Source of the DNA: Arthrobacter sp. Hiyo4
GTDB lineage: Bacteria; Actinomycetota; Actinomycetes; Actinomycetales; Micrococcaceae
DNA: 64,000 bases
Direction of reading: 5' to 3'
NCBI GenBank assembly: GCA_002370555.1
Contig: AP014718.1
Location: 2,914,001-2,978,000 of the forward strand
In this document: piece by piece, positions 1-8,074 of the stretch
How positions within the stretch are numbered: position 1 is the stretch's first letter
Layout: each line of letters begins with the position of its first letter
Program-made: the position numbers and the translations under genes
Notes under the pieces: model-generated
What the model was told of the DNA's origin: nothing
Seen by the model: only the letters and a program-made list of their open reading frames with translations
Database searches by the model: none

Positions 1-1273
1 GGCCGGTGGTGGGGTACTTGTCCAGCGTGTCGTAGAAGACCTTCCAGTGCGCCGGGCCCTTGCCGGCGTAGAGGGCCTCGTTGACCATGGAGCGGCGGGC
101 CGGGGTGGTGACCGGGTTGGGGAAAATCAGTTCCATGGCCTCGCGGCTGGCACTGAACTTGATCCATTCCCAGGCCGCGTCCTTGTCCTTGGCGGTTTTC
201 ATGATGGCGTAGCCGGCTGTGCCGAACTGGTGCCGCTGGCTCCGCCACTTGGGGAAGAACGCCACGTCGTAGTCGTTCTCCTTCATGCCGGCCTCGTGCA
301 GGCCCTGGACCCAGTAGCCGCCGGCCGGGGTGGTGCCGATCCGGTTGGAGGCGAAGAGCCCCACCAGGGAGCTGCCGCCGCCTTCTTCGGGCCGGACGCC
401 GAGGCCGTCCTTGACCAGGCCGCGCAGGTAGTCGAAGGTCTCGAACACGCGGGGGTCGTCGGCGTTGGGCTCCAGCCACTGGTAGCCGCCCGAGCGCAGG
501 CTGCGGGAGGGATCCTTGGCATAGAAGGAGTCCCAGAGCCAGTCCCCGCCGGTGGAGCGGGTTTCCTTCAGGAAGCTGGTGTCGTTGGCGTAGAGCCAGG
601 GCACCACGCCGCCGAAGAGCCGGTTGGTCCAGTAGTACGGGGTGAAGTCGGTGGGCCGGGCCTTGCGCATCGCAGCGAGGCTGTTGCGGAAGTCCACGTT
701 GGTCCAGTCGTCCGCCGGGCGCTCCAGCCCTGCCTGCGCGAAGGCAGTGGTGTTGTAGTACATGTTGGCCGCGTTCCAGTCCATGGGGAGCTGGAAGAGG
801 CTGCCCTTGTACATAAAGGCCTCCACCAGGCTGGGGTGGACGTCGTCGAAGAACTCGGCCATGTCCGCGGCGTCGCGGCGCAGGTATTCGTCCAGCGGGT
901 GGGCCAGCTTGTCCGCGAAGAGCTGCGCGCCCTCGGTGGCAACGTAGACCACGTCGGGCGGGGTGCCGGCGGCCACCATCGTGAGGATTTTGGTGAAGAA
1001 GTCTTTCCAGTCCACTGCCTGGATGGCCTGGACCTTGACCCGGATGTCCGGGTGGAGGCGGGTGAACGCGTCGATGGCGCGCTGGCGCGCGGCGGCATCG
1101 GCGGCGGTCCCCATGATGGCAATGCTGAGGCTGTTGTCGCCCCGCCCGGGAATGTCGGTTCCGGAGAGCCGGGGCCACGACGCCACCGTCGCTCCCACAA
1201 TTCCTGCTCCCAGGGCACCCAGGGCGGTCCGGCGCGAGAATTCACGCAGACGGCCGTTTGTGGCACCGGTCAT
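1..1273 (-). CDS. Tat-exported extracellular sugar-binding protein (ABC transporter), partial
   Basis: The frame is open from an ATG at 1273 to the window edge (424 codons), so the C-terminus is missing. The N-terminus has a twin-arginine signal (SRRTAL at residues 13-18, then a Gly/Ala-rich hydrophobic stretch). The mature part has the alternating segments usual for family 1 solute-binding proteins, with an early region (DIRVKVQAIQAVDW, then TPPDVVY) and a late one (GTAGYAIMKTAKDKDAAWEW). It should capture a carbohydrate outside the cell for an ABC importer; permease genes would lie to the left. Two identical LacI-type operators sit just upstream. The substrate cannot be told from the sequence. 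Confidence 0.85.
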   Translation of the reverse strand, partial: MTGATNGRLREFSRRTALGALGAGIVGATVASWPRLSGTDIPGRGDNSLSIAIMGTAADAAARQRAIDAFTRLHPDIRVKVQAIQAVDWKDFFTKILTMVAAGTPPDVVYVATEGAQLFADKLAHPLDEYLRRDAADMAEFFDDVHPSLVEAFMYKGSLFQLPMDWNAANMYYNTTAFAQAGLERPADDWTNVDFRNSLAAMRKARPTDFTPYYWTNRLFGGVVPWLYANDTSFLKETRSTGGDWLWDSFYAKDPSRSLRSGGYQWLEPNADDPRVFETFDYLRGLVKDGLGVRPEEGGGSSLVGLFASNRIGTTPAGGYWVQGLHEAGMKENDYDVAFFPKWRSQRHQFGTAGYAIMKTAKDKDAAWEWIKFSASREAMELIFPNPVTTPARRSMVNEALYAGKGPAHWKVFYDTLDKYPTTG

Positions 1274-1285
1274 ATCAATTTCCTT

Positions 1286-1330
1286 CCTAACACGTGTCAG
1301 GTAGCTTATGGCGCGACCTAACACGTGTCA
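1286..1330 (-). promoter_or_regulatory. Pair of LacI-family operators upstream of the binding-protein gene
   Basis: The 14-base block CCTAACACGTGTCA occurs twice, at 1286-1299 and 1317-1330. Each is centred on the palindrome ACACGTGT. The 31-base spacing is close to three helical turns, so two repressor dimers would lie on the same DNA face. The boxes begin 13 bases upstream of the solute-binding gene start. This is the usual arrangement for a LacI-family repressor of a sugar importer; the repressor gene is not in the window. Confidence 0.7.
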
Positions 1331-1361
1331 AGTGTCACATTCAGGTTGACGCGACCCCGCC

Positions 1362-1423
1362 CAACTAGGTAGCAGCAGGTGTCGTTCTGAGCTTCCATAA
1401 CGACACCTGCTGCTACCCAGTTG
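1362..1423. repeat. Long intergenic inverted repeat (hairpin) between divergent genes
   Basis: Two 25-base arms (1362-1386 and 1399-1423) are reverse complements with one mismatch, around a 12-base loop. The inner 19 bases pair perfectly (GGTAGCAGCAGGTGTCGTT). It lies between divergently transcribed genes and has no T-run, so it is not a simple terminator. Similar long hairpins of other sequence occur at 15816-15880 and 17047-17100. Confidence 0.75.
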
Positions 1424-1463
1424 ACTGAAAGCGCCTCCCAGTTTTCTGTGACACCCTTAACCG

Positions 1464-2372
1464 ATGACCATTCCACGCCAGGCACCACCGCGGACCCGTG
1501 CCCGCCCCACCCCGGGCTCCGGCTTCATGTTCGCGTTCGCCTGGCTCGCCTGCGTCGTCGGCCTGATTGCCACCTACTACTACTTCGTCCAGACCACCAC
1601 GGGCCAGTTCATCGATGAATCCGCGCTGGTTGAAGCCGTGGACATCCACGGGCCCGCGGGCAAAGCAGCCACCGAATTCCTGGACTGGCTGCCCACCATT
1701 TCACTGGTGGTGGCCGCCGTCGTGGTTCTGTTTGTCACGGTGATCCGACGGCGGTGGTCAGCTGCCGGGATTGCAGTCACCGCGTGCATCGGTGCGAATA
1801 TCGCCACGCAGGTCCTCAAGGACGTGCTGCCCGTGCGTCCGGACAAGGGTGTGGCGACGCTGGAGCTGAACTCGCTGCCGTCCGGTCACACCACGCTGGC
1901 CGCGTCGGCTGCGGCGGCGGTGTTCCTGATGGCCTCGCCGCGGTGGCGTCCGCTGGCCGGTTTTGTGGGCGGCACGTTCGCCATCGCCTCCGGGGTTTCC
2001 ACCCTGATCAACCAGTGGCACCGCCCGGCCGACGTCGTCGCGGCCTTCCTCCTGGTGGGCGCGTTCATGATCCCCGCCGGCTGGCTGATCATCCGGAACA
2101 GCGCGGCGTGGAACGCGTGGGACGGCTTCGGCAGGCACGTGGGCTCGGCGAAAATCTGGCTCACGGTGCCGGTGGTGATCGGGCTGGCTTCCGCGGGGGT
2201 GGCCGTGTATTCGCTGGCCAGGATCGCCCCGGGGCCGCTCCAGGATGGCAGCACCACCAACTACTTCTGGGCCGGGATCTCGCTCATCGTGATCGCCGGG
2301 TACCTGGCCACCGTGGCCACCACGTCACTGTTCGCCTATGCCGCACGACGGCGGGACGCACCAACGCGCTGA
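1464..2372 (+). CDS. PAP2-superfamily membrane phosphatase
   Basis: The 302-residue product has about six hydrophobic segments. It shows the three PAP2 signatures: KDVLPVRP near residue 119, PSGHT near 139-143, and a third block containing NQWHRPADV near 183, with the catalytic His and the following Asp. It would dephosphorylate a lipid phosphate such as undecaprenyl or diacylglycerol pyrophosphate at the outer membrane face. ATG 1464 is chosen because the preceding TTG/GTG codons lie in the hairpin region. The specific substrate is unknown. Confidence 0.8.
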   Translation: MTIPRQAPPRTRARPTPGSGFMFAFAWLACVVGLIATYYYFVQTTTGQFIDESALVEAVDIHGPAGKAATEFLDWLPTISLVVAAVVVLFVTVIRRRWSAAGIAVTACIGANIATQVLKDVLPVRPDKGVATLELNSLPSGHTTLAASAAAAVFLMASPRWRPLAGFVGGTFAIASGVSTLINQWHRPADVVAAFLLVGAFMIPAGWLIIRNSAAWNAWDGFGRHVGSAKIWLTVPVVIGLASAGVAVYSLARIAPGPLQDGSTTNYFWAGISLIVIAGYLATVATTSLFAYAARRRDAPTR

Positions 2373-2596
2373 GCGCACCCGCCGCCGTCGGCGGCGGATC
2401 GGGCCCCTTGCCCGCAGCGGGCTCCATCATGGCAATCGCCAAAGGAAAACAAACCCGCCGAAGTAAGACGGAAAGGCGACGGCGACCGCCGTCGAACCCG
2501 AAATGACAGAAGCCTGTCGTGCGCAACTGACAGACGATCCATTGAATACCCGGGCCTCTTCGGCGTTTCATTTGGGAAGCAGACGTAGCATTGGGC

Positions 2597-3420
2597 ATGG
2601 CTCGTTTTGGGATGAAGATGGCATGCACGTTCCTGGCACTTTTTGGACTAGTGGTCGCAGGAGTGGCTCCGGTGGCAGCGGCTCCGCCACCTCAAAATAC
2701 AGACCTGGTGGGCAACGATGTTTCCTGGCCCCAGTGCGGTAAGACCCTTCCCAACGGGCAAGCATTCGCGATTGTGGGCGTGACCGGCGGACTGGCCAAC
2801 AACACCAACCCTTGCCTCTCCGAGCAACTTACTTGGGCCGCTCGCTCTACGGGGGGAACTGCGCAGCCCAAGGTTGCTTTGTACGTGAACACTGCCAATC
2901 CGGGACATGCGGGCTCCTGGTGGCCGTCGTCCAACATCTACCCTGATGTGGAGGTTGCCAATCCCTATGGGACATGCCAGGGCGCAGTCGACCTCGCCTG
3001 CTCATACATGTACGGCTACGCGAAGGCTTATGACGACGCTACTGGCCGGGGCGTGGCGAGCCCCGGCACGTATTTCTGGTGGCTGGATGTGGAGACGGGC
3101 AATAGCTGGCAGACCGGCACAGGCGGCACAGCCCTGAACCGGCGGACCTTGAAGGGATGGTCGCCTACTTCAAGAGCATCACTGCCGGAGTTGCGGGTGC
3201 CGGTGTCGGGATCTACTCGACGGGCTATCAGTGGGGAACCATCGCCGGGACCGTGCCATCCAGCAGCTCCCTCACGGGCCTGCCAAGCTGGCTTGCAGGT
3301 GCCAAGACCCTGCGGGGAGCGAAGTCGAATTGTTCTTTGCCTGGCCTGACGCCCGGGAGCCCGGTAACAGTGACGCAGTACGTGTCGGCGGGACTCGACT
3401 ACGACTACTCCTGCCGATAG
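2597..3420 (+). CDS. Secreted GH25-like (Rv2525c-type) protein, one frameshift
   Basis: The N-terminus is a Sec signal peptide ending near APVAAAP. The body carries NDVSWPQCG, then WWLDVETGNSW, a short acidic motif like that of GH25-type lysozyme barrels, and ends VTQYVSAGLDYDYSC. The frame is lost near 3138-3142, where AACCGGCGGACC most likely lacks one G: restoring it gives NRADLEGMVAYF and joins the two halves. It is probably a secreted cell-wall-associated TIM-barrel protein; catalytic activity is not established. The family assignment is from motifs only. It is followed by an IS1380 element inserted 27 bases after the stop. Confidence 0.55.
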
Positions 3421-3493
3421 ATGTCTTGATTCAGTACAGCTAACTAACCCGACGTTTTCATGAGGGTGGCGCCCGCAGGGTGTGTTAAAGCGA

Positions 3494-3565
3494 CGAAAGG
3501 TGCTTCTGAGCTGGGAAGATAGTGTTGTTGACGCACTTTTCTACCGGCTGAAAGAAGCACCTTTC
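3494..3565 (+). promoter_or_regulatory. Hairpin immediately upstream of the IS1380 transposase start
   Basis: GAAAGGTGCTTCT (3494-3506) pairs perfectly with AGAAGCACCTTTC (3553-3565). The downstream arm ends two bases before the transposase ATG at 3568. The same structure is kept in the relic at 48308-48374. A hairpin masking the start codon region would limit transposase translation from readthrough transcripts; that role is an inference. Confidence 0.55.
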
Positions 3566-3567
3566 TG

Positions 3568-5005
3568 ATGTCCAAGATTACCGGAGTTTTTCCGTCCCTT
3601 CCCGTTGCCACGACGGACCAGTCGCTGGTCTCCCACGCCGGACTGAACGTGGTGACCTCGTTCGTTGACGCGCTCGGGTTCCGGGACTTATGCGAGGACC
3701 GTTTGGGCCAGTTCGTCCCCGCCGGGGCCCGGCACCGGCCGGCACGATCCTGGGCTCGTTGGCGGTCATGCTCGCCGGCGGCGGGAGCACGTGTCCGATC
3801 TGGACATCCTGCGGACCGGCGCCGGAGTCTTCGGAAACGTTGCTTCGAACGCGACGGTCTCGAGGTTCTTTGAACGGACCGTGACCAACCCGGATCTCTT
3901 CAGCTACGGCTTCGCCACGCTGACACGGGAGCTGCGTTCACGGGCATGGGAAGCGGCCGGGGACCGGAACCCGGGCCTGAAGGCCACAGCTCTGGATCCG
4001 CTCATCCTGGACCTGGACGCCACCCTCGTGACCTCGCACTCCGACAAGGAACAGGCCGTCGGCACGTACAAGGGCGGGTACGGGTTCGCTCCCTTCATCG
4101 CCAGCGTTGACTACGGGACGGGCTACGGGACCGGGGAGGTCCTGGCCGTGCTCCTGCGTCCTGGTAATGCCGGGGCCAACAGCGCGGATGACCACATCAA
4201 GGTCTTCACCCAGGCCATCGCCCAGCTCCCCGAGGACTTCTACGATCAGCACGGACAACTCATGGGGGAGAAGATCCTGGTGCGCACTGACAGCGCCGGA
4301 GCGTCCCGGAAATTCCTGCACTACCTCGCCTCGTTAGGTGTGCAGTTCAGTGTCTCCTACCCGGTCCCGGTGATGAAGGCCCGCATGGTCGCGTGGATCA
4401 ACGACAAACAGTACTGGCAACCCGCCCACGACCAGGACGGGAACGAACGCACGGACGCGTGGGTCGTTAACGCCACCGACGTCCTCGGACTCACCGACTA
4501 CCCGGCAGGGACAAACCTGTACCTGCGTGCCGAGCCCCTGCATGCCGGAGCGCAGCCGACCCTGCTGGATCCGGACGGGCACCGGGTGACAGCGTTCTTG
4601 ACGAACGCCGCGTCCTGGCACGGGCCTACCCTTGATGCCCGGCACCGCGCCCGCGGACGGTGTGAGAACCGGATCAAAACCCTGAAGAACACCGGGCTCG
4701 GTAAGCTGCCGTTCTTTGACTTCTACGCCAACCAGGCTTGGGCGAACATCGCCGCCCTGGCCATGAACCTGGTCTCCTGGCTGCAACTTACCGCGTTACC
4801 AACCGGCCACACAGCCCGGGGATGGGACATGAAACGGTGGCGCTACCGGCTCTTCGCCACCGCCGGGAAACTCATCACCAGGGCCCGGCGGACGCGGCTA
4901 CTGATCCCGGACAAAGCCCCGGAAGCCGGCACAATCACGACGATCCTGACAGCGATCACCGAGCTGAAAAACCGCCTCCGAAAACGCGTCCCACTTCTGG
5001 CCTGA
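3568..5005 (+). CDS. IS1380-family transposase, two frameshifts
   Basis: The protein begins MSKITGVFPSLPV and contains SHAGLNVVTSFVDALGFRD, the usual N-terminus of IS1380 transposases. The C-terminal part holds a DDE RNase-H-fold domain with LDPLILDLDATLVTSHSDKE and, later, ENRIKTLKNTGLGKLPF. Two single-base losses break it: near 3742 (one G missing, restoring RHRPGTILGS) and near 3791 (one G missing, restoring AGGGEHVSDLD). The relic copy at 48377 keeps the second site intact, which supports the correction. With both restored the product is about 479 residues. It is either recently inactivated or miscalled. Confidence 0.8.
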
Positions 5006-5327
5006 GAACAACCCGGCCAGCCCCAACAACGACCAGCACGACCCATCGGAGACGTGGAACCCGACGCCCAACCAGCGACCAACGGTCCCGCCAGCGCGCC
5101 CGAAACCAAAGAATCAACCCAGACCAGGAACAAGCAGCGACCGGGCGGCCAACCTCACTCTGATGAAAAATTCGGGCTAACTCGAAAATGAGCCCGGAAC
5201 GGGCGTCCCGCAAGGGACATATTGGCTAGGTGCCCTACTGGCCCTCATCCGCGCTGGTCGCGGGAATGACCCGCGGCCTACTTGAGGTGTGTCAAGGATG
5301 TGAGACAGTCGCGTAGTTTCTTTTTGG

Positions 5328-6214
5328 TTAGGCAGCCGCGGGAAGCGGCTGCCTGGTGGGCCTGAAGTTCGCCATTGCGGTGGCTGGCGGCAGGCCGTCA
5401 TTGTTGCTGTGGGGTCGCCAGCGGTTGTAGAACACTTCGATGTACTTCATCACTCCGCGCCGGGCCTCCTGGCGGGTGGTGAAGCTGTGGTGGTGGTAGA
5501 ACTCATTTTTCAGGGATGAGAACGCCGATTCGGCCACTGCATTGTCCCAGCACACTCCGGTGGCTCCCATGGACTGTCGGATGCCGTTACCCGTGCACCA
5601 GGCGCTCATTTCCCGGGAGGTGTACTGCGTTCCTCTGTCGCTGTGGAAAATTGCTCCAGGGTGCAGATAACCGCGGTCCCTGGCCATCTTCAGCGCGCCG
5701 GTAGTGAGCGAGGCGCGCATGTGGTCAGCCATCGCCCAACCGACGACCATGCGCGTGCACAGATCAATGACGGTGGCCAAGTAGAGCCAGCCCTCACCGG
5801 TGCGCAGGTACGTGATGTCTCCGACCAGACGGGTTCCCGGGGTGTCGGAGGTGAAGTCCCGGCCGATGAGGTCCGCGAAGACCTTGTCCGGATCCGAGGG
5901 AATCGTCGTCCGCTTGAACGCCCGCATCCGTTTCGCGGCCCAGCCGTTCTCCGCCATGATGACCGCCACGGTCCCCACCGATACCTCGATGCCGGCGGCG
6001 GCAAGTTTCGAATGGACCATGCGGTGCCCGAAAATTCCGTCCGAAGAATCGAACATGATCTTCACATGCTCTGTCAGCTCCCGATGCCGGGTCGCCGTCG
6101 GAGACTCGACAGCGGCCAGCCACCGGTAGTACGAGGCCCTGGAATACCCAGCTGCCGGCACATCCACTGGACAGGGAATTGCGCGTTCTTCACCTGAACA
6201 AAGCGGTAAAGATC
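5328..6214 (-). CDS. IS3 transposase OrfB (DDE integrase core), one frameshift
   Basis: The OrfB frame reads EDLYRFVQVKNAQFPVQW near 6214, then YYRWLAA, and carries the rve catalytic core. The catalytic residues are visible: VGDITYLRT (D), HSDRGTQYTS (D) and DNAVAESAFSSLKNE (E). The frame breaks near 6142, where ATTCCAGGG most likely lacks one C; the other copy has CTCCCACGG there. With the base restored, it would be fused to OrfA by -1 frameshifting to give an active transposase of about 390 residues. Confidence 0.82.
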
Positions 6215-6216
6215 CT

Positions 6217-6507
6217 CTACCGTTGTTCTCTGGCGAAGAACGCCGAAACTTTTTTTAGGAAGTCATTTTCCCTCTCGACTTCACGCAGCCGAGCTTCCAA
6301 AGCCTTGTATTTCGCCGGATCCACCGGATCATCCGGTTTGCCCCCGCCCTCCGATTGGCTCTCGTTATGCAGCCGCACCCACCGCTTCAGGGCAGTCACG
6401 GAAATCCCCAGTTCCGGCGCAACAGAGGCCGGCGAACGTCCCGAGGAAATCACCAACGACACGGCATCAGCCTTGAACTCATCGGAATAGGTAGGTCGAG
6501 CAGACAT
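6217..6507 (-). CDS. IS3 transposase OrfA (helix-turn-helix)
   Basis: The 96-residue product begins MSARPTYSDEFKADAV and has a helix-turn-helix (SVAPELGISVTALKRWV). It ends in a leucine-zipper-like stretch (KALEARLREVERENDFLKK). It recognises the IS ends and, by -1 frameshifting, supplies the N-terminus of the OrfAB transposase. A run of seven A followed by G near 6249-6256, in FLKKVS, is a standard slippery site for that shift. The paralogue at 52697 is very similar. Confidence 0.88.
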   Translation of the reverse strand: MSARPTYSDEFKADAVSLVISSGRSPASVAPELGISVTALKRWVRLHNESQSEGGGKPDDPVDPAKYKALEARLREVERENDFLKKVSAFFAREQR

Positions 6508-6590
6508 GGGCACAATCCTTTCAAACTGTGTCTCACATCAGTAGTACACCTCAACTGGACCGCGGCTAAGGACCGGGCTCTGCTGCCCGG

Positions 6591-6773
6591 TCAGTTGCGG
6601 GCGCGTCTGAGCAGTGCGTCGGAGGTAGTGCTGAGGCCTGCGAATATCGTCCCGGGCCGGACGGCGACAACCTGCCAGCCTTCCTTGGCCAGTTTCTTCG
6701 GCTCCCTGATCTGTTTCCGTGGGCGATTGTCCACCGGGACGGTTTTGTATTCGTCTTCGGGATGGCTTTCCAT
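6591..6773 (-). CDS. Small conserved-looking cytosolic protein (60 aa), function unknown
   Basis: The product begins MESHPEDEYKTV and contains KKLAKEGWQVVAVRPG, which resembles the core of short DUF4177-like proteins. A GAGAG ribosome site precedes this ATG by a normal distance, so it is preferred over the upstream in-frame ATG at 6791. It lies downstream of another small gene and an ECF sigma fragment on the same strand. I do not recognise a specific function. Confidence 0.5.
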   Translation of the reverse strand: MESHPEDEYKTVPVDNRPRKQIREPKKLAKEGWQVVAVRPGTIFAGLSTTSDALLRRARN

Positions 6774-6836
6774 GGCGGAACTCTCTCTCATCGCTCCAAC
6801 ATGGGCGTCCGATGCGTTGTGGATGTACGTGGTTCA

Positions 6837-7328
6837 TCAATCCCCATGTCCGCGGGCGGCGGCTGCCCTTTCGGTGGGCTCTAGTTTCGGGGGCCCGACG
6901 GCGGGGACGTGGCTGCCGGGCGATTCTGCGTATTCTGGTGCGCGAGGGGCGCCTGCTCCTTCCCTGTCCCGATGCCCGGTGGGTTGGCCGGTGGTGTGCC
7001 GGGGTGGTTGCCAGGTATCCTGGCCTGCCCTGTGCCGGTGTCGGCAGGTCGGGAACGTGGGCGGGGGCTGCGGGGAGCCGTGGCTGCGAGCCGGTGCGGG
7101 TGCGGATCGTCCGGAATGCCCGTGAGTGACGGCCTCGACCACGGTAATGAAGACCTGTTGCGCATTTTCGCGGAAGCCGGGGTCGGTTGCGGCCACGGCT
7201 GCGGTGCCGATCCCCATGGACGCCGCAATGGCCAGTGCCGCTTTCAGGTCCTGGGCTTCTTCGCTGTTTGTTTCCAGAAGCAGATGATCGATGATCTGCT
7301 CGTCGTGAAGGGCATCCCTAGCGGTCAT
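6837..7328 (-). CDS. Hypothetical protein coupled to an ECF sigma gene
   Basis: The ATG at 7328 overlaps the stop of the ECF sigma fragment (ATGA), and AGGAAGGGG precedes it. The first 65 residues look real (helical, ending VFITVVEAVTHGH). The rest is Pro/Arg-rich in this frame, and another frame gives an equally plausible Pro-rich tail, so a frameshift after about residue 70 is likely. Position after a sigma factor suggests an anti-sigma-type regulator, but no signature supports it. Confidence 0.45.
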   Translation of the reverse strand: MTARDALHDEQIIDHLLLETNSEEAQDLKAALAIAASMGIGTAAVAATDPGFRENAQQVFITVVEAVTHGHSGRSAPAPARSHGSPQPPPTFPTCRHRHRAGQDTWQPPRHTTGQPTGHRDREGAGAPRAPEYAESPGSHVPAVGPPKLEPTERAAAARGHGD

Positions 7329-7500
7329 CTCGGGGCCCCTTCCTGTACCTTGAGCTGCTTCCGGAGGCTTGCCAGCGCCCTGTGCTGGAGCTGCGTGATG
7401 GCTCCCGGCGATTTCTGCATGATGATTGCGGCCTCAGTCACGGACAGTTCGGCGATGATGCGCAGCCGGAGAACCTCGCGGTGGTCCTCGCTCAGACCCA
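7325..7500 (-). pseudogene. ECF sigma factor, C-terminal fragment (region 4)
   Basis: The minus strand encodes LGLSEDHREVLRLRIIAELS, then TEAAIIMQKSPGAITQLQHR, the region-4 helix-turn-helix that contacts the -35 element. It ends at 7325, overlapping the next gene. Regions 1-2 are absent because the sequence switches abruptly near 7500 to a GH3 fragment on the opposite strand. It cannot act as a sigma factor in this state. Confidence 0.75.
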
Positions 7501-7896
7501 GCAAAGGCCTCAGCTACAGCACCGTCGAATCCTCCAATCTCCGCCTCGACGGCGAATCCATCGGGCTGGGCGGAACATTGAGGGCCACAATCACACTCAC
7601 CAACACAGGGAATCGTCCAGCAACCGAAACGGTCCAGGCCTACATCAGTGACAACGTCACCAGCGTCATGGGCTGACCGGGAGCTCAAGGCCTTCGTGCA
7701 GGCAACCGTTGCGCCAGGTGAGTCTGCTGAGGTGGACATCTCCCTGCCGGCCTCCGAATGTTCCTTGGTCGATGCCAGTGGCCGACACATCGTGGAGGAA
7801 GGGACCTTCGAGTTGTTGGTCGGGAGCAGCTCACGTGACCGAGACCTGATCCGAACGACTTTCACTATTACCGGTGCAATGCCGGCCCAGCACTGA
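7501..7896 (+). pseudogene. GH3 beta-glucosidase, C-terminal fibronectin-III-like fragment
   Basis: The plus strand encodes GKGLSYSTVESSNLRL, TNTGNRPATETVQAYI, then ADRELKAFVQATVAPGESA and a terminal immunoglobulin-like tail. This is the Fn3-like domain that closes GH3 glycosidases. The catalytic domains are missing, and the reading frame shifts near 7665 (between TSV and WADREL). It abuts the ECF sigma fragment at about 7500, so both genes were cut by one rearrangement or a mis-join. Confidence 0.8.
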
Positions 7897-7959
7897 ATCG
7901 TTAGTGAGGAGCATAGAGCTAACACCAAGGGACGGACACACAATGAACCAGCGCAGCAG

Positions 7960-8035
7960 GCGTTAAGGATGCGTTAAGATCCCGGGTTTTCCGCCAAAGG
8001 GCCCTTGGCCCGGTGCTAGGCTCCGTTGGTTATTC
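7960..8035 (+). promoter_or_regulatory. Direct-repeat response-regulator box and promoter of the APC permease
   Basis: GCGTTAAG occurs at 7960-7967 and again at 7971-7978, an 11-base period typical of OmpR/PhoB-family binding sites. About 30-40 bases further on are a CTTGGC/TAGGCT-like promoter pair and then the permease. Because the operon also carries a TrkH-type gene, a KdpE-like or osmotic regulator is a reasonable guess, not a demonstrated one. Confidence 0.45.
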
Positions 8036-8074
8036 ACCCCAGTCCCGCCTGCGCGGGATACAGAAAGTAACCCG

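Larger units (their letters stand above)
3448..5176 (+). mobile_element. IS1380-family insertion sequence, complete ends, 4-bp target duplication
   Basis: The element starts CCCGACGTTTTCATGAGGGTG and ends with an imperfect inverted copy (CACTCTGATGAAAAATTCGGG). It is flanked by CTAA at 3444-3447 and 5177-5180, a 4-bp target duplication as expected for IS1380. The length is 1729 bp. Inside is one transposase gene and a hairpin before its start. Two further relics of this IS are at 47336-47369 (right end only) and 48258-48760 (left part only). Confidence 0.85.
5283..6553 (-). mobile_element. IS3-family insertion sequence, complete, 3-bp target duplication
   Basis: The ends are TGAGGTGT (5283-5290) and ACACCTCA (6546-6553), with a longer imperfect inverted repeat including GATGTGAGACA. 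It is flanked by ACT at 5280-5282 and 6554-6556, the 3-bp duplication typical of IS3. It has two overlapping genes, orfA and orfB, read on the minus strand. A truncated relative is at 52651-53655. It sits about 100 bp from the IS1380 copy. Confidence 0.88.

Noticed and set aside
47..1321. Long plus-strand open frame of 424 codons
   Set aside because: It is the antisense of the solute-binding gene; its residues (Gly/Val/His-rich) show no family pattern, while the minus strand has a Tat signal and a coherent protein.
2430..2506. Short basic peptide MAIAKGKQTRRSKTERRRR
   Set aside because: It has an ATG but no good ribosome site, and lies in a decaying 3' region; too short to support.
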